Below are positions 50,069 through 59,366 of a stretch of 64,000 nucleotides of DNA, in pieces (the first letter of the stretch is position 1; each line of letters begins with the position of its first letter). Below the pieces are notes generated by a model. The model saw only the letters and a list, made by a program, of their open reading frames with translations. It was not told the DNA's origin and searched no databases. This DNA comes from Viridibacillus sp050278625 (lineage in GTDB: Bacteria; Bacillota; Bacilli; Bacillales_A; Planococcaceae), in contig NZ_JBNNTI010000008.1 in the NCBI RefSeq assembly GCF_050278625.1, forward strand, positions 1 to 64,000, given 5' to 3'. The position numbers were made by a program, and so were the translations under genes.

Positions 50069-51778
50069 GTGAATTTGTCACTAAAGTTCAAATGGACCGT
50101 CTTTGCAGTATGGTTGGCCACTGTACCAATTAGTTTATATGTGGTATACCTCTATTTCCCTCCGCCAACAAATATTGATTGGTCTGAGTTTATAGGTTTA
50201 ATAGTGTTGGCAATCATTACAACCATTTTTCCTATAGTTATAAACGGGGTACCTTTATTTTTTATGCAATGGGTAAACTTAGCGGTTTTTTTGAAATATG
50301 GTTTATTTATAGAATTAATTGTATTCCAAATTGCACTAATTCCATTTTTATATCGAGCTAAACTACTAAAGCCAGACTTATACCGTATTCCTTGGAATTC
50401 GATTATGTTTTTCCTCGTATCATTTATTAGTGGTTTATTTTTTATCTTAATTGGTGGAAAATTTGGTTCGCTTAGTATACCTCATATTGTCGTATTCGGA
50501 ATGATTTATTTATTAGTGAATACTTTTATAAATCATGTATTACTGAAATTAAGTTTAATCTTTATGAAAAAAAGAGCTCCATTTCTAACAAAAGATGATT
50601 ATTGGGATTATAATAGTATGCTATTCACTTTTCCTATGGGATTAACACTATATCTACTGTCAGAATATGTGGGATTAATAGCATTTGTTTTACTAGGTAT
50701 GCCATTTTTGATAGTGACTCAGATTTTAAGAATGTATAGTACTTCAGAAAGAGTAAATGAATACTTATCGATGGCAGCGCATTTTGGTCATCAGTTAGGG
50801 GATAGCTTAACGAGTGATGAAGTTGTGGATTTATTTATGGGTAAAACAATTGAAATCATGCCTGTAGATCATGCTTACATTATCGATATAGTTAATGGTC
50901 AACTACAATTCGCCAGGTCACATGAAAATGGTGTAGATACAGCTGTTAATGTTTCTCACGAAAATATTTTAAAAACTCCAATCAAAGAAATAATGAATAC
51001 AGAGCAAACAATAGTATATAACCAACAGTCCGAATGGATAAGTATGGGGGCTGGCTTTTTACCCTTTGCCACGCAAAGTATAGTCATGATGCCAATTTCG
51101 AGAAATCAAAAAATGGTAGGGGTTTTATTGTTAGCTTCAAATAAGAAGAAATCCTTTGAAGAATATCAAATTCGTATATTGGACTTACTATGTTCGTATT
51201 TCGCTGTTTCTGTGGAGCGCTCACGATATCTTGAGGCAACGTTAAACAAAAGTGAACGTTGCGGGCTAACTGGGTTATATAATTACAGGTACTTTGAGGA
51301 ACAACTTACATCTAAAATGCAAGAATTATTAGATGGAGAAATGCGTCAGCTATCGTTAATCATGCTGGATATTGATCATTTTAAGCTTATTAATGATTCA
51401 TACGGTCACCAAAGCGGCAATGATATCTTATGTGACTTTGCTCGAACATTAGAGGAGGAAGTGGGAAATAGAGGGGTACTTGCTAGATTTGGTGGTGAGG
51501 AGTTCGTAATTCTGCTGCCTAACGTGTCTAAAAGTGAGGCTCTTCAATTAGCAGAAGAAATTCGTATGAAAGTGCAATTTAAATCATTTGAAATTGAATC
51601 GGATTTGAGTGTGAATCATATAAGAGAACATGTCACAATCACGACTAGTGTTGGTGTTTCAACTGCTCCTGAGGATTGTGATAGTTCTATGGCGCTATTA
51701 CGAAATGCTGATAGAGCTTTGTATGTAGGAGCCAAACAAAAAGGTCGAAATCGCGTAGCAGAGTATCTAAAAACCTAA
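50069..51778 (+). CDS. membrane-anchored GAF-GGDEF diguanylate cyclase
   Basis: A 569-residue protein. The first ~220 residues hold about seven hydrophobic helices (a membrane sensor of MASE type), followed by a GAF domain (about 245-385) and a GGDEF domain (about 395-567). The active-site GGEEF is at 475-479, and DIDHFK and NDSYGHQSGN are typical of active cyclases making cyclic di-GMP from GTP. The RxxD inhibitory site before GGEEF is absent (Asn-Arg-Gly-Val-Leu). GTG start with GAGGGGTG upstream. The gene lies between folC and a decayed pilus locus; cyclic di-GMP often controls type IV pili, but a link here is inference. Confidence 0.9.
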   Translation: MNLSLKFKWTVFAVWLATVPISLYVVYLYFPPPTNIDWSEFIGLIVLAIITTIFPIVINGVPLFFMQWVNLAVFLKYGLFIELIVFQIALIPFLYRAKLLKPDLYRIPWNSIMFFLVSFISGLFFILIGGKFGSLSIPHIVVFGMIYLLVNTFINHVLLKLSLIFMKKRAPFLTKDDYWDYNSMLFTFPMGLTLYLLSEYVGLIAFVLLGMPFLIVTQILRMYSTSERVNEYLSMAAHFGHQLGDSLTSDEVVDLFMGKTIEIMPVDHAYIIDIVNGQLQFARSHENGVDTAVNVSHENILKTPIKEIMNTEQTIVYNQQSEWISMGAGFLPFATQSIVMMPISRNQKMVGVLLLASNKKKSFEEYQIRILDLLCSYFAVSVERSRYLEATLNKSERCGLTGLYNYRYFEEQLTSKMQELLDGEMRQLSLIMLDIDHFKLINDSYGHQSGNDILCDFARTLEEEVGNRGVLARFGGEEFVILLPNVSKSEALQLAEEIRMKVQFKSFEIESDLSVNHIREHVTITTSVGVSTAPEDCDSSMALLRNADRALYVGAKQKGRNRVAEYLKT

Positions 51779-51934
51779 ACAAAAGCTAAGGGGATTCTAG
51801 AATTCTCTTAGCTATTGCAGCATATAATGAATAGTAGTATACATATCCGTCAAACATTTTTTTAAAATATGAATGCCTGTATTACTATTAATATACTGTT
51901 GGAAATGCATAAAGAAAACGTGTAATTTAAATGA
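51779..51934. other. spacer with an inverted repeat
   Basis: AGCTAAG...CTTAGCT forms a long imperfect hairpin (51784-51812) without a T-run, so a weak terminator at best. Nothing else was seen before the AAAGGATG site at 51934. Confidence 0.35.
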
Positions 51935-52492
51935 AAGGATGTACTTAAAATCAATCAACTTGAATATCTAAGCAAAGATCCTGGAAAAAGACAGTTAGAA
52001 AAGGTCCTTCGAGCACTCCAGAATATTGAACAATTAACTATCACCAAGATTAATCGCATTGTGATAAAAAATGATGAGACCATTACTGTAACTAATTTGT
52101 CTAAAAAAGATTTATTTGAAGGAATAACTAATCATAATAGCGAATCAATAACTACTGATGAAACAATACCCCTTAATCTTCCGTCAGCTAAACAACAAGT
52201 TGAGGAAATGCAGTATGAAACTCCCGTATTTACAAATGCATCTGAAGCGACCTTAATTAAGCCTGAGTGTATAACATTTGATGCATTACTAACCTCTCCA
52301 AATTATGATGATGTTTATGATTTTATTAAAGAAGTAGAAAGATTAGAACGCATAGTTCGTATAGATAAAATAAGTTTTTCGGTACCAAATGGAGATGCAG
52401 TTTTAAATGGTCTAAAAGAAACCATTCAAACGACATTGCAGCTCACGACTTTCTACTATAAGGATAAGCCTTGTCTACAAAAATATTTATAA
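51935..52492 (+). pseudogene. PilO-like pilus protein remnant, N-terminus missing
   Basis: The frame is open from just after a TGA at 51932-51934 to TAA at 52490-52492. It has no ATG at its head; the first standard start is GTG at 52061, with no ribosome site. The C-terminal half (FDALLTSPNYDDVYDF, VERLERIVRIDKISF, LQLTTFYYKD) matches the PilO ferredoxin-like domain of type IV pilus alignment complexes. The membrane anchor and coiled coil expected at the N-terminus are absent. Probably a 5'-truncated gene, though a working start cannot be fully excluded. Confidence 0.6.
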
Positions 52493-52507
52493 TAGGAGAA
52501 TTGGAAT

Positions 52508-53115
52508 ATGAGGTTATTTACGAAAATCACAATTACCCTACTGGTATTCAGTTTTCTTGTATATGTGGGGGGTAAAGTATTAGCTGCTCCTAAAGGATCT
52601 ACTATTGGTAATGTATCTATCGAGGATTTGTCTAAGGGAGAAATGAAGAAAAAATTAAATGCAGCTATAGTTGAATGGCAAGGTAGTGAAATATATATAA
52701 CTGTTGGAGAAAAAGAAATTACTTTATCTGGATAAGATTTCCTTTTTGATGTAAGTGCCTCTATTAAGCAATATGAACTTAGTGTAGTACATAGTGCAGT
52801 GCTGCAAAGTAGCTTTGAAATTTTGGAAAGGCTCAAGCTAACGAAATTCCAATCTATGTGAATGCAGGTTATGAGGCGGTTGTTAATCCAGTATTTAAAA
52901 GGGACTTTCGATTTGTATCTCATAGTAAAGTACCTGCAAAAATTGTAGCCAAAGTAAAATCAGGTAAATTAAAAATTGAGCTATATTCACTTCCAGGAAA
53001 TCCAAAAGTATCCGTCTTTGACAATGGCGAAAAGAGTATTAGGCCGCGGACTATATATAGATATTCTTCTTATATAGAAGAAGGAGAAAATATTGCCTCG
53101 TATTATGTGTATTGA
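52508..53115 (+). pseudogene. VanW/G5-like gene with a stop and frameshift
   Basis: It starts well: AGGAG before ATG 52508 and an export signal (ITLLVFSFLVYVGG). It is then broken by an in-frame TAA at 52733-52735, after which the same frame resumes (DFLFDVSASIKQYE). A frameshift near 52830 moves the homology to the frame reading NEIPIYVNAGYEAVV...RDFRFVSHSKVPAKI. That part is the VanW-family core, with SIRPRTIYRYSSYIEEGE near the end. VanW-type proteins are often encoded in type IV pilus loci of Bacilli. Clearly nonfunctional as a single protein. Confidence 0.7.
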
Positions 53116-53231
53116 CTCTGTTGAGTATGAGGTGCCAAATATAGATGTACAAAGTTCAGAGACAATGGAAGATCTTCAGGCAACCGTACAACTCACGGTT
53201 CTTCTATTATGAGGGCCCACTAGGAGAATAA
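53099..53231 (+). pseudogene. second PilO-like 3' fragment fused to the VanW relic
   Basis: Frame CIDSVEYEVPNIDVQ...DLQATVQLT, then after one more shift FFYYEGPLGE to a TAA at 53229-53231. This parallels the PilO ending of the upstream relic (VRIDKISFSVPN...LQLTTFYY). A deletion seems to have joined the vanW-like gene to the tail of another pilO-like gene. Confidence 0.5.
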
Positions 53232-53253
53232 AACTATAATAAGAGGGATATAA

Positions 53254-54009
53254 ATGATAACTATTTATGCGCTATTCTTTTTTATATTTGGTTTAGTTTT
53301 TGGTTCGTTTTTTAATGTCATTGGTTTAAGAGTGCCTAAAGGGGAGTCGATTGTTCGACCACCTTCACATTGTACAAATTGTCAAAGGCGTCTAACATAT
53401 AAGGACTTAGTACCTGTTTTATCTTTTTTGTTTTTGAAAGGCAAATGCAGAAGTTGCGATGAAAAAATTCGCTGCATATATCCATTAATGGAACTCTTGA
53501 CAGGTGTTTTTTTTGCCTTGGCGTATTTGGAATTGGGATTGAAGCCTGAATTAATTATCGCACTATTGTTTATTTCGATGTTAATCATTATTACTGTTTC
53601 AGATATTGCGTATATGTTGATACCTAATAGGATTTTATTGTTTTTTGGTGTGTTATTAGCGGTGGGGCGTATATTTATCCAGTCGGATCCATGGTGGAAT
53701 AGTATTGTTGGTGCATTTGGAGGTTTTTTAATATTATTACTTGTGTCTATCCTGTCGAAAGGTGGAATAGGGGGCGGGGATATTAAATTATTTTTCATTA
53801 TAGGACTAGTGTTAGGTGTTTTTTCGACATTACTTGCGTTATTCTTAGCTTCGGTCATTGGTTTAATAGCGGGTGTTATACTATTAATCTACCGAAAGCA
53901 GGGACGTAAAACGCCGATTCCTTTTGGTCCATCGATTGCAGTTGCAAGTATACTTGCTTACTTCTATGGTGAACAAATTCTCGAATGGTATATGAATTTG
54001 TTATTTTAA
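53254..54009 (+). CDS. comC: prepilin peptidase (A24 family)
   Basis: A 251-residue membrane aspartic peptidase that cleaves and N-methylates type IV prepilins and competence pseudopilins. The N-terminal methyltransferase-like loop has two zinc CxxC pairs (Cys40/43 and Cys65/68). The catalytic aspartates are in SDIAYMLIPN and GGGDIKLF. About eight membrane helices. AAGAGGG precedes the ATG. The gene is intact although the pilus genes beside it are decayed, so it probably now serves ComG pseudopilins encoded elsewhere, as ComC does in B. subtilis. Confidence 0.93.
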   Translation: MITIYALFFFIFGLVFGSFFNVIGLRVPKGESIVRPPSHCTNCQRRLTYKDLVPVLSFLFLKGKCRSCDEKIRCIYPLMELLTGVFFALAYLELGLKPELIIALLFISMLIIITVSDIAYMLIPNRILLFFGVLLAVGRIFIQSDPWWNSIVGAFGGFLILLLVSILSKGGIGGGDIKLFFIIGLVLGVFSTLLALFLASVIGLIAGVILLIYRKQGRKTPIPFGPSIAVASILAYFYGEQILEWYMNLLF

Positions 54010-54024
54010 CAAGATAAATTTTGT

Positions 54025-54056
54025 AGACAAGACGACAAGAGTCTTGTCTTTTTTTA
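54025..54056 (+). terminator. terminator of comC
   Basis: AGACAAGAC (54025-54033) pairs with GTCTTGTCT (54041-54049), then TTTTTTT. Confidence 0.85.
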
Positions 54057-54092
54057 TGGTCATCATGCTACGGTTATTAGAGGGGTGATGAG

Positions 54093-54719
54093 ATGAAATT
54101 TGAATCTAGAAATAATAAAAAAATGCTGCTCTTGTCTATGGTTCATGGTGTGATTATTGGTGTGGCAGGAGTATTTCTATTTTTCATTGCATTGCATTTT
54201 TTTGATGGACAAGCAGATGAACAAGTTAGTAATAATAAGAAAACTGCAACAAAAACGGCAACAACTGCTAAGGTTGATGACAAAGCATATACTTTTTATG
54301 CGCAGCAGTATGGTGTTTTTTCAAGTGAGCAATCAGCAACGGAATTCCTAGGTACTAATCCAAAGCTATATAACAGTGCTATCGTTTCATTTGGTGGTCA
54401 ATATTTTGTATGGTCTGCTGTTGGGACAAAAGAGAAAGAAATTAAAGAAAGAGTAGATAAGGATTCTTTCGTAAAAGAGATTAGCTTTAGCGGTGCTAAG
54501 TGTGAAAATGCTGCACTTGTCGAAATGCCGAAAGTACTGAGTGCTTCAAAAGTGTCAAAGTTTACTTTTGATGGTTCTAAGAAAAAGATAGAGCCACCTT
54601 CTAATTGGGCTTCTAACATTGAAGCGGTGTCAAAGGTTTCTGATGATATTCTAGTGATTAGATTACAGCTAATTAGCCATTATACAGCTCAAAACAAATG
54701 TCTCAAAATTGGATTTTAA
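54093..54719 (+). CDS. spoIIB: SPOR-like membrane-anchored protein, SpoIIB position
   Basis: A 208-residue bitopic protein with a short cytoplasmic head, one membrane helix (about 10-33), a Lys/Thr-rich linker and an extracytoplasmic SPOR-like region (YTFYAQQYGVFSSEQSATEF). It lies between comC and the maf homologue, exactly where B. subtilis has spoIIB, whose product also has a SPOR domain and helps dissolve septal wall during engulfment. It is shorter than B. subtilis SpoIIB (about 330 residues). The gene name rests on synteny and architecture. GGGGTGATGAG precedes the ATG. Confidence 0.6.
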   Translation: MKFESRNNKKMLLLSMVHGVIIGVAGVFLFFIALHFFDGQADEQVSNNKKTATKTATTAKVDDKAYTFYAQQYGVFSSEQSATEFLGTNPKLYNSAIVSFGGQYFVWSAVGTKEKEIKERVDKDSFVKEISFSGAKCENAALVEMPKVLSASKVSKFTFDGSKKKIEPPSNWASNIEAVSKVSDDILVIRLQLISHYTAQNKCLKIGF

Positions 54720-54805
54720 GGTGTTAATAACGGTCAAATCATGATTTTAACACTTTTGAAAAAAATGTCGTTTCGATTATGATGTCAAAAAAGGAGGGAA
54801 TTGGA

Positions 54806-55417
54806 ATGACTTTAAATCCAGTTACGACTATTGTTTTAGTGAGTCCAAGAGGCAACGCAGAGGATATCTTTTCTAGTATTCAGGTACCTTATGAGGTTGA
54901 GTATCATCATATAGCCATAGATTATCCTTCGACTACATCGCCTTTGGATTTTACTGTGTATTGTTCTTTTGTGACTTTGTGGCGGCAATTTATGGTCGAT
55001 CATAATAAGGCATATATTTCAGTGAAAAGAACTATTAGTATCGATGGGGAAATTTTATGCCCCCCTACTACTAGACGGGCGGCTTATCGTTATTTAGCTA
55101 AATTATCAAATTGTCAACATATTGTAACGACAGCTATTGCTGTTAGGTATCTTGGGCAGGTAACAATGCTTGTGGTGGAGTCTAAAGTGAGGATGAAAAA
55201 GCTCTCTAAAAAAATAATTGAACATTATGTTGAAACGGGGGAACCTTTTGAACATGATATTGGTTATAATATACAAGGATTAGGGGCAAATTTATCGCAA
55301 TCTATTGAAGGTGATTTTGATAATGTCGCGGGATTACCGATTAACGCTTTGCAAGAGCATTTAATTAGCAAGAAGATTCTCGTTGCAAAGGAAGGGGAGG
55401 TAGTCGATGTCTACTGA
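54806..55417 (+). CDS. maf: Maf-family protein, diverged, catalytic residues altered
   Basis: A 203-residue protein recognisable as Maf (septum-associated nucleoside triphosphate pyrophosphatase) by its C-terminal half (HYVETGEPFEHD, NIQGLGANL, IEGDFDNVAGLP) and by position before radC. The N-terminal S-x-S-P-R-R loop is reduced to SPRG (13-16). The catalytic aspartate of the ADT motif appears to be Lys74 (VKRTISIDG). The lysine of the GKP motif is replaced (LCPP, 84-87). So it may have lost pyrophosphatase activity. ATG 54806 is chosen for the AAAGGAGGG at ideal spacing. It overlaps radC by 11 bases. Confidence 0.8.
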   Translation: MTLNPVTTIVLVSPRGNAEDIFSSIQVPYEVEYHHIAIDYPSTTSPLDFTVYCSFVTLWRQFMVDHNKAYISVKRTISIDGEILCPPTTRRAAYRYLAKLSNCQHIVTTAIAVRYLGQVTMLVVESKVRMKKLSKKIIEHYVETGEPFEHDIGYNIQGLGANLSQSIEGDFDNVAGLPINALQEHLISKKILVAKEGEVVDVY

Positions 55418-56105
55418 CACTATTAAATCAATGATGATTCGCGATGTACATCAAGATGACCGCCCTAGGGAACGCTTAAAACGACAAGGGGCAGAGAGTT
55501 TATCGAACCAAGAGCTTATTGCAATATTATTACGGACAGGAACAAAAGAAGAATCTGTTTTACATATTGCAAATCGAGTGTTAACCTCTTTCGAACAGCT
55601 TCACGAATTAAAGCATGCAGCCATTGAGGAAATTATGTCTGTAAAAGGGATTGGAGAGGCCAAAGCGATTCAATTACTTGCAGCTATTGAACTTGGTAGG
55701 AGGATGTCGCAACAGCGAATAGAAGACCGCTATACTATCCGTTCTCCTCAAGATGCTGCTACATACTTAATGGCTGATATGACTGCTTTATTACAAGAGC
55801 ATTTCGTAGTGTTGTTTTTGAATGTAAAAAACCAAATTATTCATAAGCAAACGATCTTCATTGGTAGTTTAAATGCGAGTATCGTCCACCCACGCGAAAT
55901 TTTTCGTGAAGCTGTTAAACGATCTGCTGCTTCGCTTGTTTGTGCGCATAATCATCCCTCTGGCAACCCCGCTCCTTCACCAGAAGATATTGAAGTGACG
56001 AAACGAATTCAAGAAGCCGGCTATATAATAGGTATAGAGCTTTTAGATCATGTCATAATTGGAGATCACCAATTTATAAGTTTAAAGGAGAAAGGGTACA
56101 TGTAA
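55407..56105 (+). CDS. radC: RadC/JAB-domain DNA repair-like protein
   Basis: A 232-residue protein. An N-terminal helix-hairpin-helix-like region (GAESLSNQELIAILLRTGT, VKGIGEAKAIQLLAA) is followed by the C-terminal JAB/MPN metalloprotease-like RadC domain with the metal motif HNHPSGNPAPSPED. Its exact role is unresolved despite the name. The ATG overlaps the maf end, with GGGGAGG upstream. Order maf-radC-mreB is conserved in Bacilli. Confidence 0.95.
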   Translation: MSTDTIKSMMIRDVHQDDRPRERLKRQGAESLSNQELIAILLRTGTKEESVLHIANRVLTSFEQLHELKHAAIEEIMSVKGIGEAKAIQLLAAIELGRRMSQQRIEDRYTIRSPQDAATYLMADMTALLQEHFVVLFLNVKNQIIHKQTIFIGSLNASIVHPREIFREAVKRSAASLVCAHNHPSGNPAPSPEDIEVTKRIQEAGYIIGIELLDHVIIGDHQFISLKEKGYM

Positions 56106-56198
56106 CACTGTAATTTTTCATTCCTTTCCGTTATAATAAAACTTATGATTTAATGACAGCTAGAAAGTTATGGCTATAGAGAAAGGAAGAACATAATA

Positions 56199-57218
56199 GT
56201 GTTTGGATTAGGTGGGAAAGATGTCGGGATTGACCTCGGCACAGCAAATACATTGGTATTTATTAAAGGAAAAGGAATCGTACTCAGAGAACCTTCTGTA
56301 GTTGCGAAAAATACAAAAACAGGTGAAATCGTAGCAGTAGGTAACGATGCAAAAAATATGATTGGACGTACTCCAGGTTCAATCGTAGCAATCCGTCCAA
56401 TGAAAGACGGCGTTATTGCTGATTTTGATATTACTACTACTATGATTCAGTATTATTTGCGTGAGGCTATGAAATCTTCAGGTGGAAACTGGAAGAAGCC
56501 GAATGTGATGATTTGTGTACCTTATGGTATTACATCTGTTGAACAACGTGCTGTTATAGATGCATCTCGTCATGCGGGCGCGAAAGATGCTTTCACAATT
56601 GAAGAGCCATTTGCAGCAGCAATTGGTGCTAACTTACCAGTTTGGGAACCAACAGGTAGTATGGTTGTTGATATCGGTGGTGGTACGACTGAAGTGGCTG
56701 TTATCTCATTAGGTGGTATTGTGACAAGTGAATCTGTACGTGTTGCAGGTGATGCAATGGATCAAGCTATCACAGCTTATATTCGTAAATCATATAATTT
56801 AACAATTGGTGAACGTACTTCTGAAGCTATTAAAATGGAAATTGGTTCTGCTAGCACTGAAGGTCCAGAAGAGCGCATGGAAATTCGCGGTCGTGATTTA
56901 GTAACTGGTTTACCAAAAACAATTGAAATTTCTTCTATCGAAATTGCTGAAGCATTACGTGAATCTATCTCTGCTATTATCGATGGCGTGAAGAAAACAT
57001 TAGAACAAACTCCTCCAGAGCTTTCTGCTGATGTTATGGAACGCGGTATTGTATTAACTGGTGGTGGAGCTTTACTGAAAAGCTTAGATAAAGTTATTAG
57101 TAGCGAAACAAATATGCCGGTATTTATTGCTGAAAATCCTCTAGATTGTGTTGCAGTTGGTACTGGTATGGCGCTAGATCATATCGATTTAGTACGTCGT
57201 CAACAAACGAAAGGTTAA
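56199..57218 (+). CDS. mreB: rod-shape-determining actin homologue MreB
   Basis: A 339-residue bacterial actin that guides elongasome wall synthesis under the membrane. The ATPase motifs of the actin fold are clear: DLGTANT (phosphate 1), DIGGGTTEV (phosphate 2) and the adenosine motif LTGGGALL. GTG start with GAAAGGAAG upstream. First gene of mreBCD-minCD; a TATAAT at 56132-56137 is a possible -10. Confidence 0.97.
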   Translation: MFGLGGKDVGIDLGTANTLVFIKGKGIVLREPSVVAKNTKTGEIVAVGNDAKNMIGRTPGSIVAIRPMKDGVIADFDITTTMIQYYLREAMKSSGGNWKKPNVMICVPYGITSVEQRAVIDASRHAGAKDAFTIEEPFAAAIGANLPVWEPTGSMVVDIGGGTTEVAVISLGGIVTSESVRVAGDAMDQAITAYIRKSYNLTIGERTSEAIKMEIGSASTEGPEERMEIRGRDLVTGLPKTIEISSIEIAEALRESISAIIDGVKKTLEQTPPELSADVMERGIVLTGGGALLKSLDKVISSETNMPVFIAENPLDCVAVGTGMALDHIDLVRRQQTKG

Positions 57219-57231
57219 GGGGGTTTAGGCA

Positions 57232-58146
57232 ATGCCACAGTTTTTCTCGAATAAGCGATTAATTTTGCTGCTTGTCGGTGTAATTTTCCTCGTGGCATTG
57301 ATTAGCTTCTCCTTACGCGATCGTCAAAACGCCTCGCTTCCTGAACAAATCATTAAAGATACGGTCGGTTTTGGACAATCTATAGTGTCCAAGCCGGCGC
57401 ATTATATAACAGGAATCTTTAATAATGTCGATGCATTATTAAAGACGTATGATGAAAACAAAAGATTAAAATCGCGTTTGGAAGAATTTGCAGTACTGCA
57501 GGGCGAAGTCAATGATTTAAAGATTGAAAATGACAAGGTCAGAGCTATAATTGATAAAAAAGCGGATTTGAAGAAATTCAACCCAATTCAAGCAACTGTT
57601 ATTGCACGTAATCCTGATCAATGGGAAGAAAAGTTGATCCTGGACCAAGGGACGATGGATGGTATAAAAGTCAACATGGCTGTTAGAACATCTGAAGGCT
57701 TAATCGGTAAAATCGTGCAAACTACACCGTATACATCCGAAGTAGAGTTATTGACTACCAATAATCCGAACTATCGTGTATCCGCGGTTGTTGCAAATAA
57801 AAAACAAGTATTTGGTTTAATAGAAGGATTTGATGAAAAACGTAACGAATTAATACTAAAACGTATTGACTCTAGTTTGAATGTGAAAAAAGGCGATAAA
57901 GTTATGACATCTGGTTTAGGCGGTATTTTCCCGAAAGGTATTCTGATTGGGGAAGTAACGAAAGTTACTACAGATGATTATGGTTTAACAAAACTTGCTT
58001 ATGTGAAACCAGCTGCTAATTTTTCAATGCTAGATCATGTTATTATTGCGAAAAGAGAATCTATTAATATCGATGGTTCTGATGGTAATAGTACAAATAA
58101 TGACGAAACAAATAAAACTGCTAACACGACTGGGGATGGAGAATAA
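57232..58146 (+). CDS. mreC: rod-shape-determining protein MreC
   Basis: A 304-residue bitopic membrane protein with an N-terminal membrane helix (about 9-28), a coiled coil (about 65-110) and a beta-rich extracytoplasmic MreC domain (VIARNPDQWEEKLILDQG, GLIGKIVQ, TSGLGGIFPKGILIGEV). The tail is rich in Asn/Thr. It bridges cytoplasmic MreB and wall enzymes. GGGGG precedes the ATG, 13 bases after mreB; the stop overlaps mreD by one base. Confidence 0.96.
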   Translation: MPQFFSNKRLILLLVGVIFLVALISFSLRDRQNASLPEQIIKDTVGFGQSIVSKPAHYITGIFNNVDALLKTYDENKRLKSRLEEFAVLQGEVNDLKIENDKVRAIIDKKADLKKFNPIQATVIARNPDQWEEKLILDQGTMDGIKVNMAVRTSEGLIGKIVQTTPYTSEVELLTTNNPNYRVSAVVANKKQVFGLIEGFDEKRNELILKRIDSSLNVKKGDKVMTSGLGGIFPKGILIGEVTKVTTDDYGLTKLAYVKPAANFSMLDHVIIAKRESINIDGSDGNSTNNDETNKTANTTGDGE

Positions 58147-58673
58147 TGGCACGTTTTCTAATTCCTCTAGTCGCTGTTGTGCTGTTTTTTTTGGAAACTG
58201 AATTCGCTCTATTTTCACCGATTGAGTGGAATGGGGAGTTAGCTTATTTAGTACCGAGATTTTTGATACTATATTTGATATTTCTTTCGATTTATTATAA
58301 TCGGAAACGAGCTATGCTATATGGATTAATTTTTGGACTCTTGTATGATATCTTTTACATTGATATTATTGGATTATATTCATTCCTGTACCCATTTATT
58401 TGTTTTATAGCAGGTTCTACAGTAAAATATATCCATCAACATTTGTTTGTAACAACAACATTATCGTTACTATTAGTCGCTTTACTAGAGATAATCTTAC
58501 ATCAATTTTTCTTAATAATTTCATTTACGACTCTTCCATTTTCAGAATTTTTAAATCACCGTCTAATACCAACAATGATTGCGAACTCGATTTTCCTCAT
58601 TATGCTTGGTTGGACGTTTAGATATTTAATACAAGCGCGCGTATTGCAAAAAGCAAATCAATCCATTTTATAA
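58146..58673 (+). CDS. mreD: rod-shape-determining protein MreD
   Basis: A 175-residue membrane protein with about five helices, typical of MreD (YGLIFGLLYDIFYIDIIGLYSFLYP). It acts with MreB and MreC in the elongasome. Its ATG overlaps the mreC stop (TAATG). Confidence 0.93.
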   Translation: MARFLIPLVAVVLFFLETEFALFSPIEWNGELAYLVPRFLILYLIFLSIYYNRKRAMLYGLIFGLLYDIFYIDIIGLYSFLYPFICFIAGSTVKYIHQHLFVTTTLSLLLVALLEIILHQFFLIISFTTLPFSEFLNHRLIPTMIANSIFLIMLGWTFRYLIQARVLQKANQSIL

Positions 58674-58693
58674 AAAATCGTGAGGTGACGCAT

Positions 58694-59365
58694 TTGTCGA
58701 CAAAGCAGCTAGTCTATATTAAAGGTACGAAGGATGGACTTGTGCTTCGACTAGACGATCAATGCGCTTACTCAGAGTTAATCGATGAACTTAAGCGTAA
58801 GGTGTCCGAAGAAGGTATGGAAGGTCAAGCTGAAGTACAGATTCAATTAGGAAATCGATATTGTGATGAAGAACAATTAAAAGAAATATTGCATATTGTT
58901 CAGCAATCCGAGCATTTAAAAGTTTCAAAGATTAAGAGCGATGTAATTTCTGTAGAGGAAAGTAATCGTAGAGTGGTAGAAAGCAGATCAGCTACTTATG
59001 TGGGTATCGTACGGTCGGGACAAACGATTCGTGCGGAAGGTGACTTAGTAGTTGTTGGAGATGTAAATCCTAATGCTAGAGTTGAAGCTGGCGGTAGTAT
59101 TTTCGTCTTAGGGCGTTTAAAGGGAATTGCTCATGCAGGAGCAAAAGGTAACCGTGAAGCAGTTATAGCAGCGTCTTGGCTTGAAGCCACCCATCTACTG
59201 ATTGCAGACTTGATGGAACTTATGACAAATGAATTAGCCGTTTTGTCTGAAACACCTGAAATGGAATGTGCGTACATACATTCAAATGGTCATATTATGA
59301 TTGACCGCTTGCAAGATTTGCGTTTATTTAGACCAAATCTGTCTACGTTTAAAGGAGGAAGCTAA
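58694..59365 (+). CDS. minC: septum-site determining protein MinC
   Basis: A 223-residue FtsZ inhibitor. The N-terminal domain (about 1-100) binds FtsZ. The C-terminal beta-helix (about 110-215; TIRAEGDLVVVGDVNPNARVEAGGSI, RLKGIAHAGAKGN) dimerises and binds MinD. TTG 58694 is chosen because GAGGTG stands six bases before it; an upstream GTG lies within that site. It sits directly before minD, with the minD ribosome site overlapping the minC end. Confidence 0.95.
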   Translation: MSTKQLVYIKGTKDGLVLRLDDQCAYSELIDELKRKVSEEGMEGQAEVQIQLGNRYCDEEQLKEILHIVQQSEHLKVSKIKSDVISVEESNRRVVESRSATYVGIVRSGQTIRAEGDLVVVGDVNPNARVEAGGSIFVLGRLKGIAHAGAKGNREAVIAASWLEATHLLIADLMELMTNELAVLSETPEMECAYIHSNGHIMIDRLQDLRLFRPNLSTFKGGS

Positions 59366-59366
59366 T

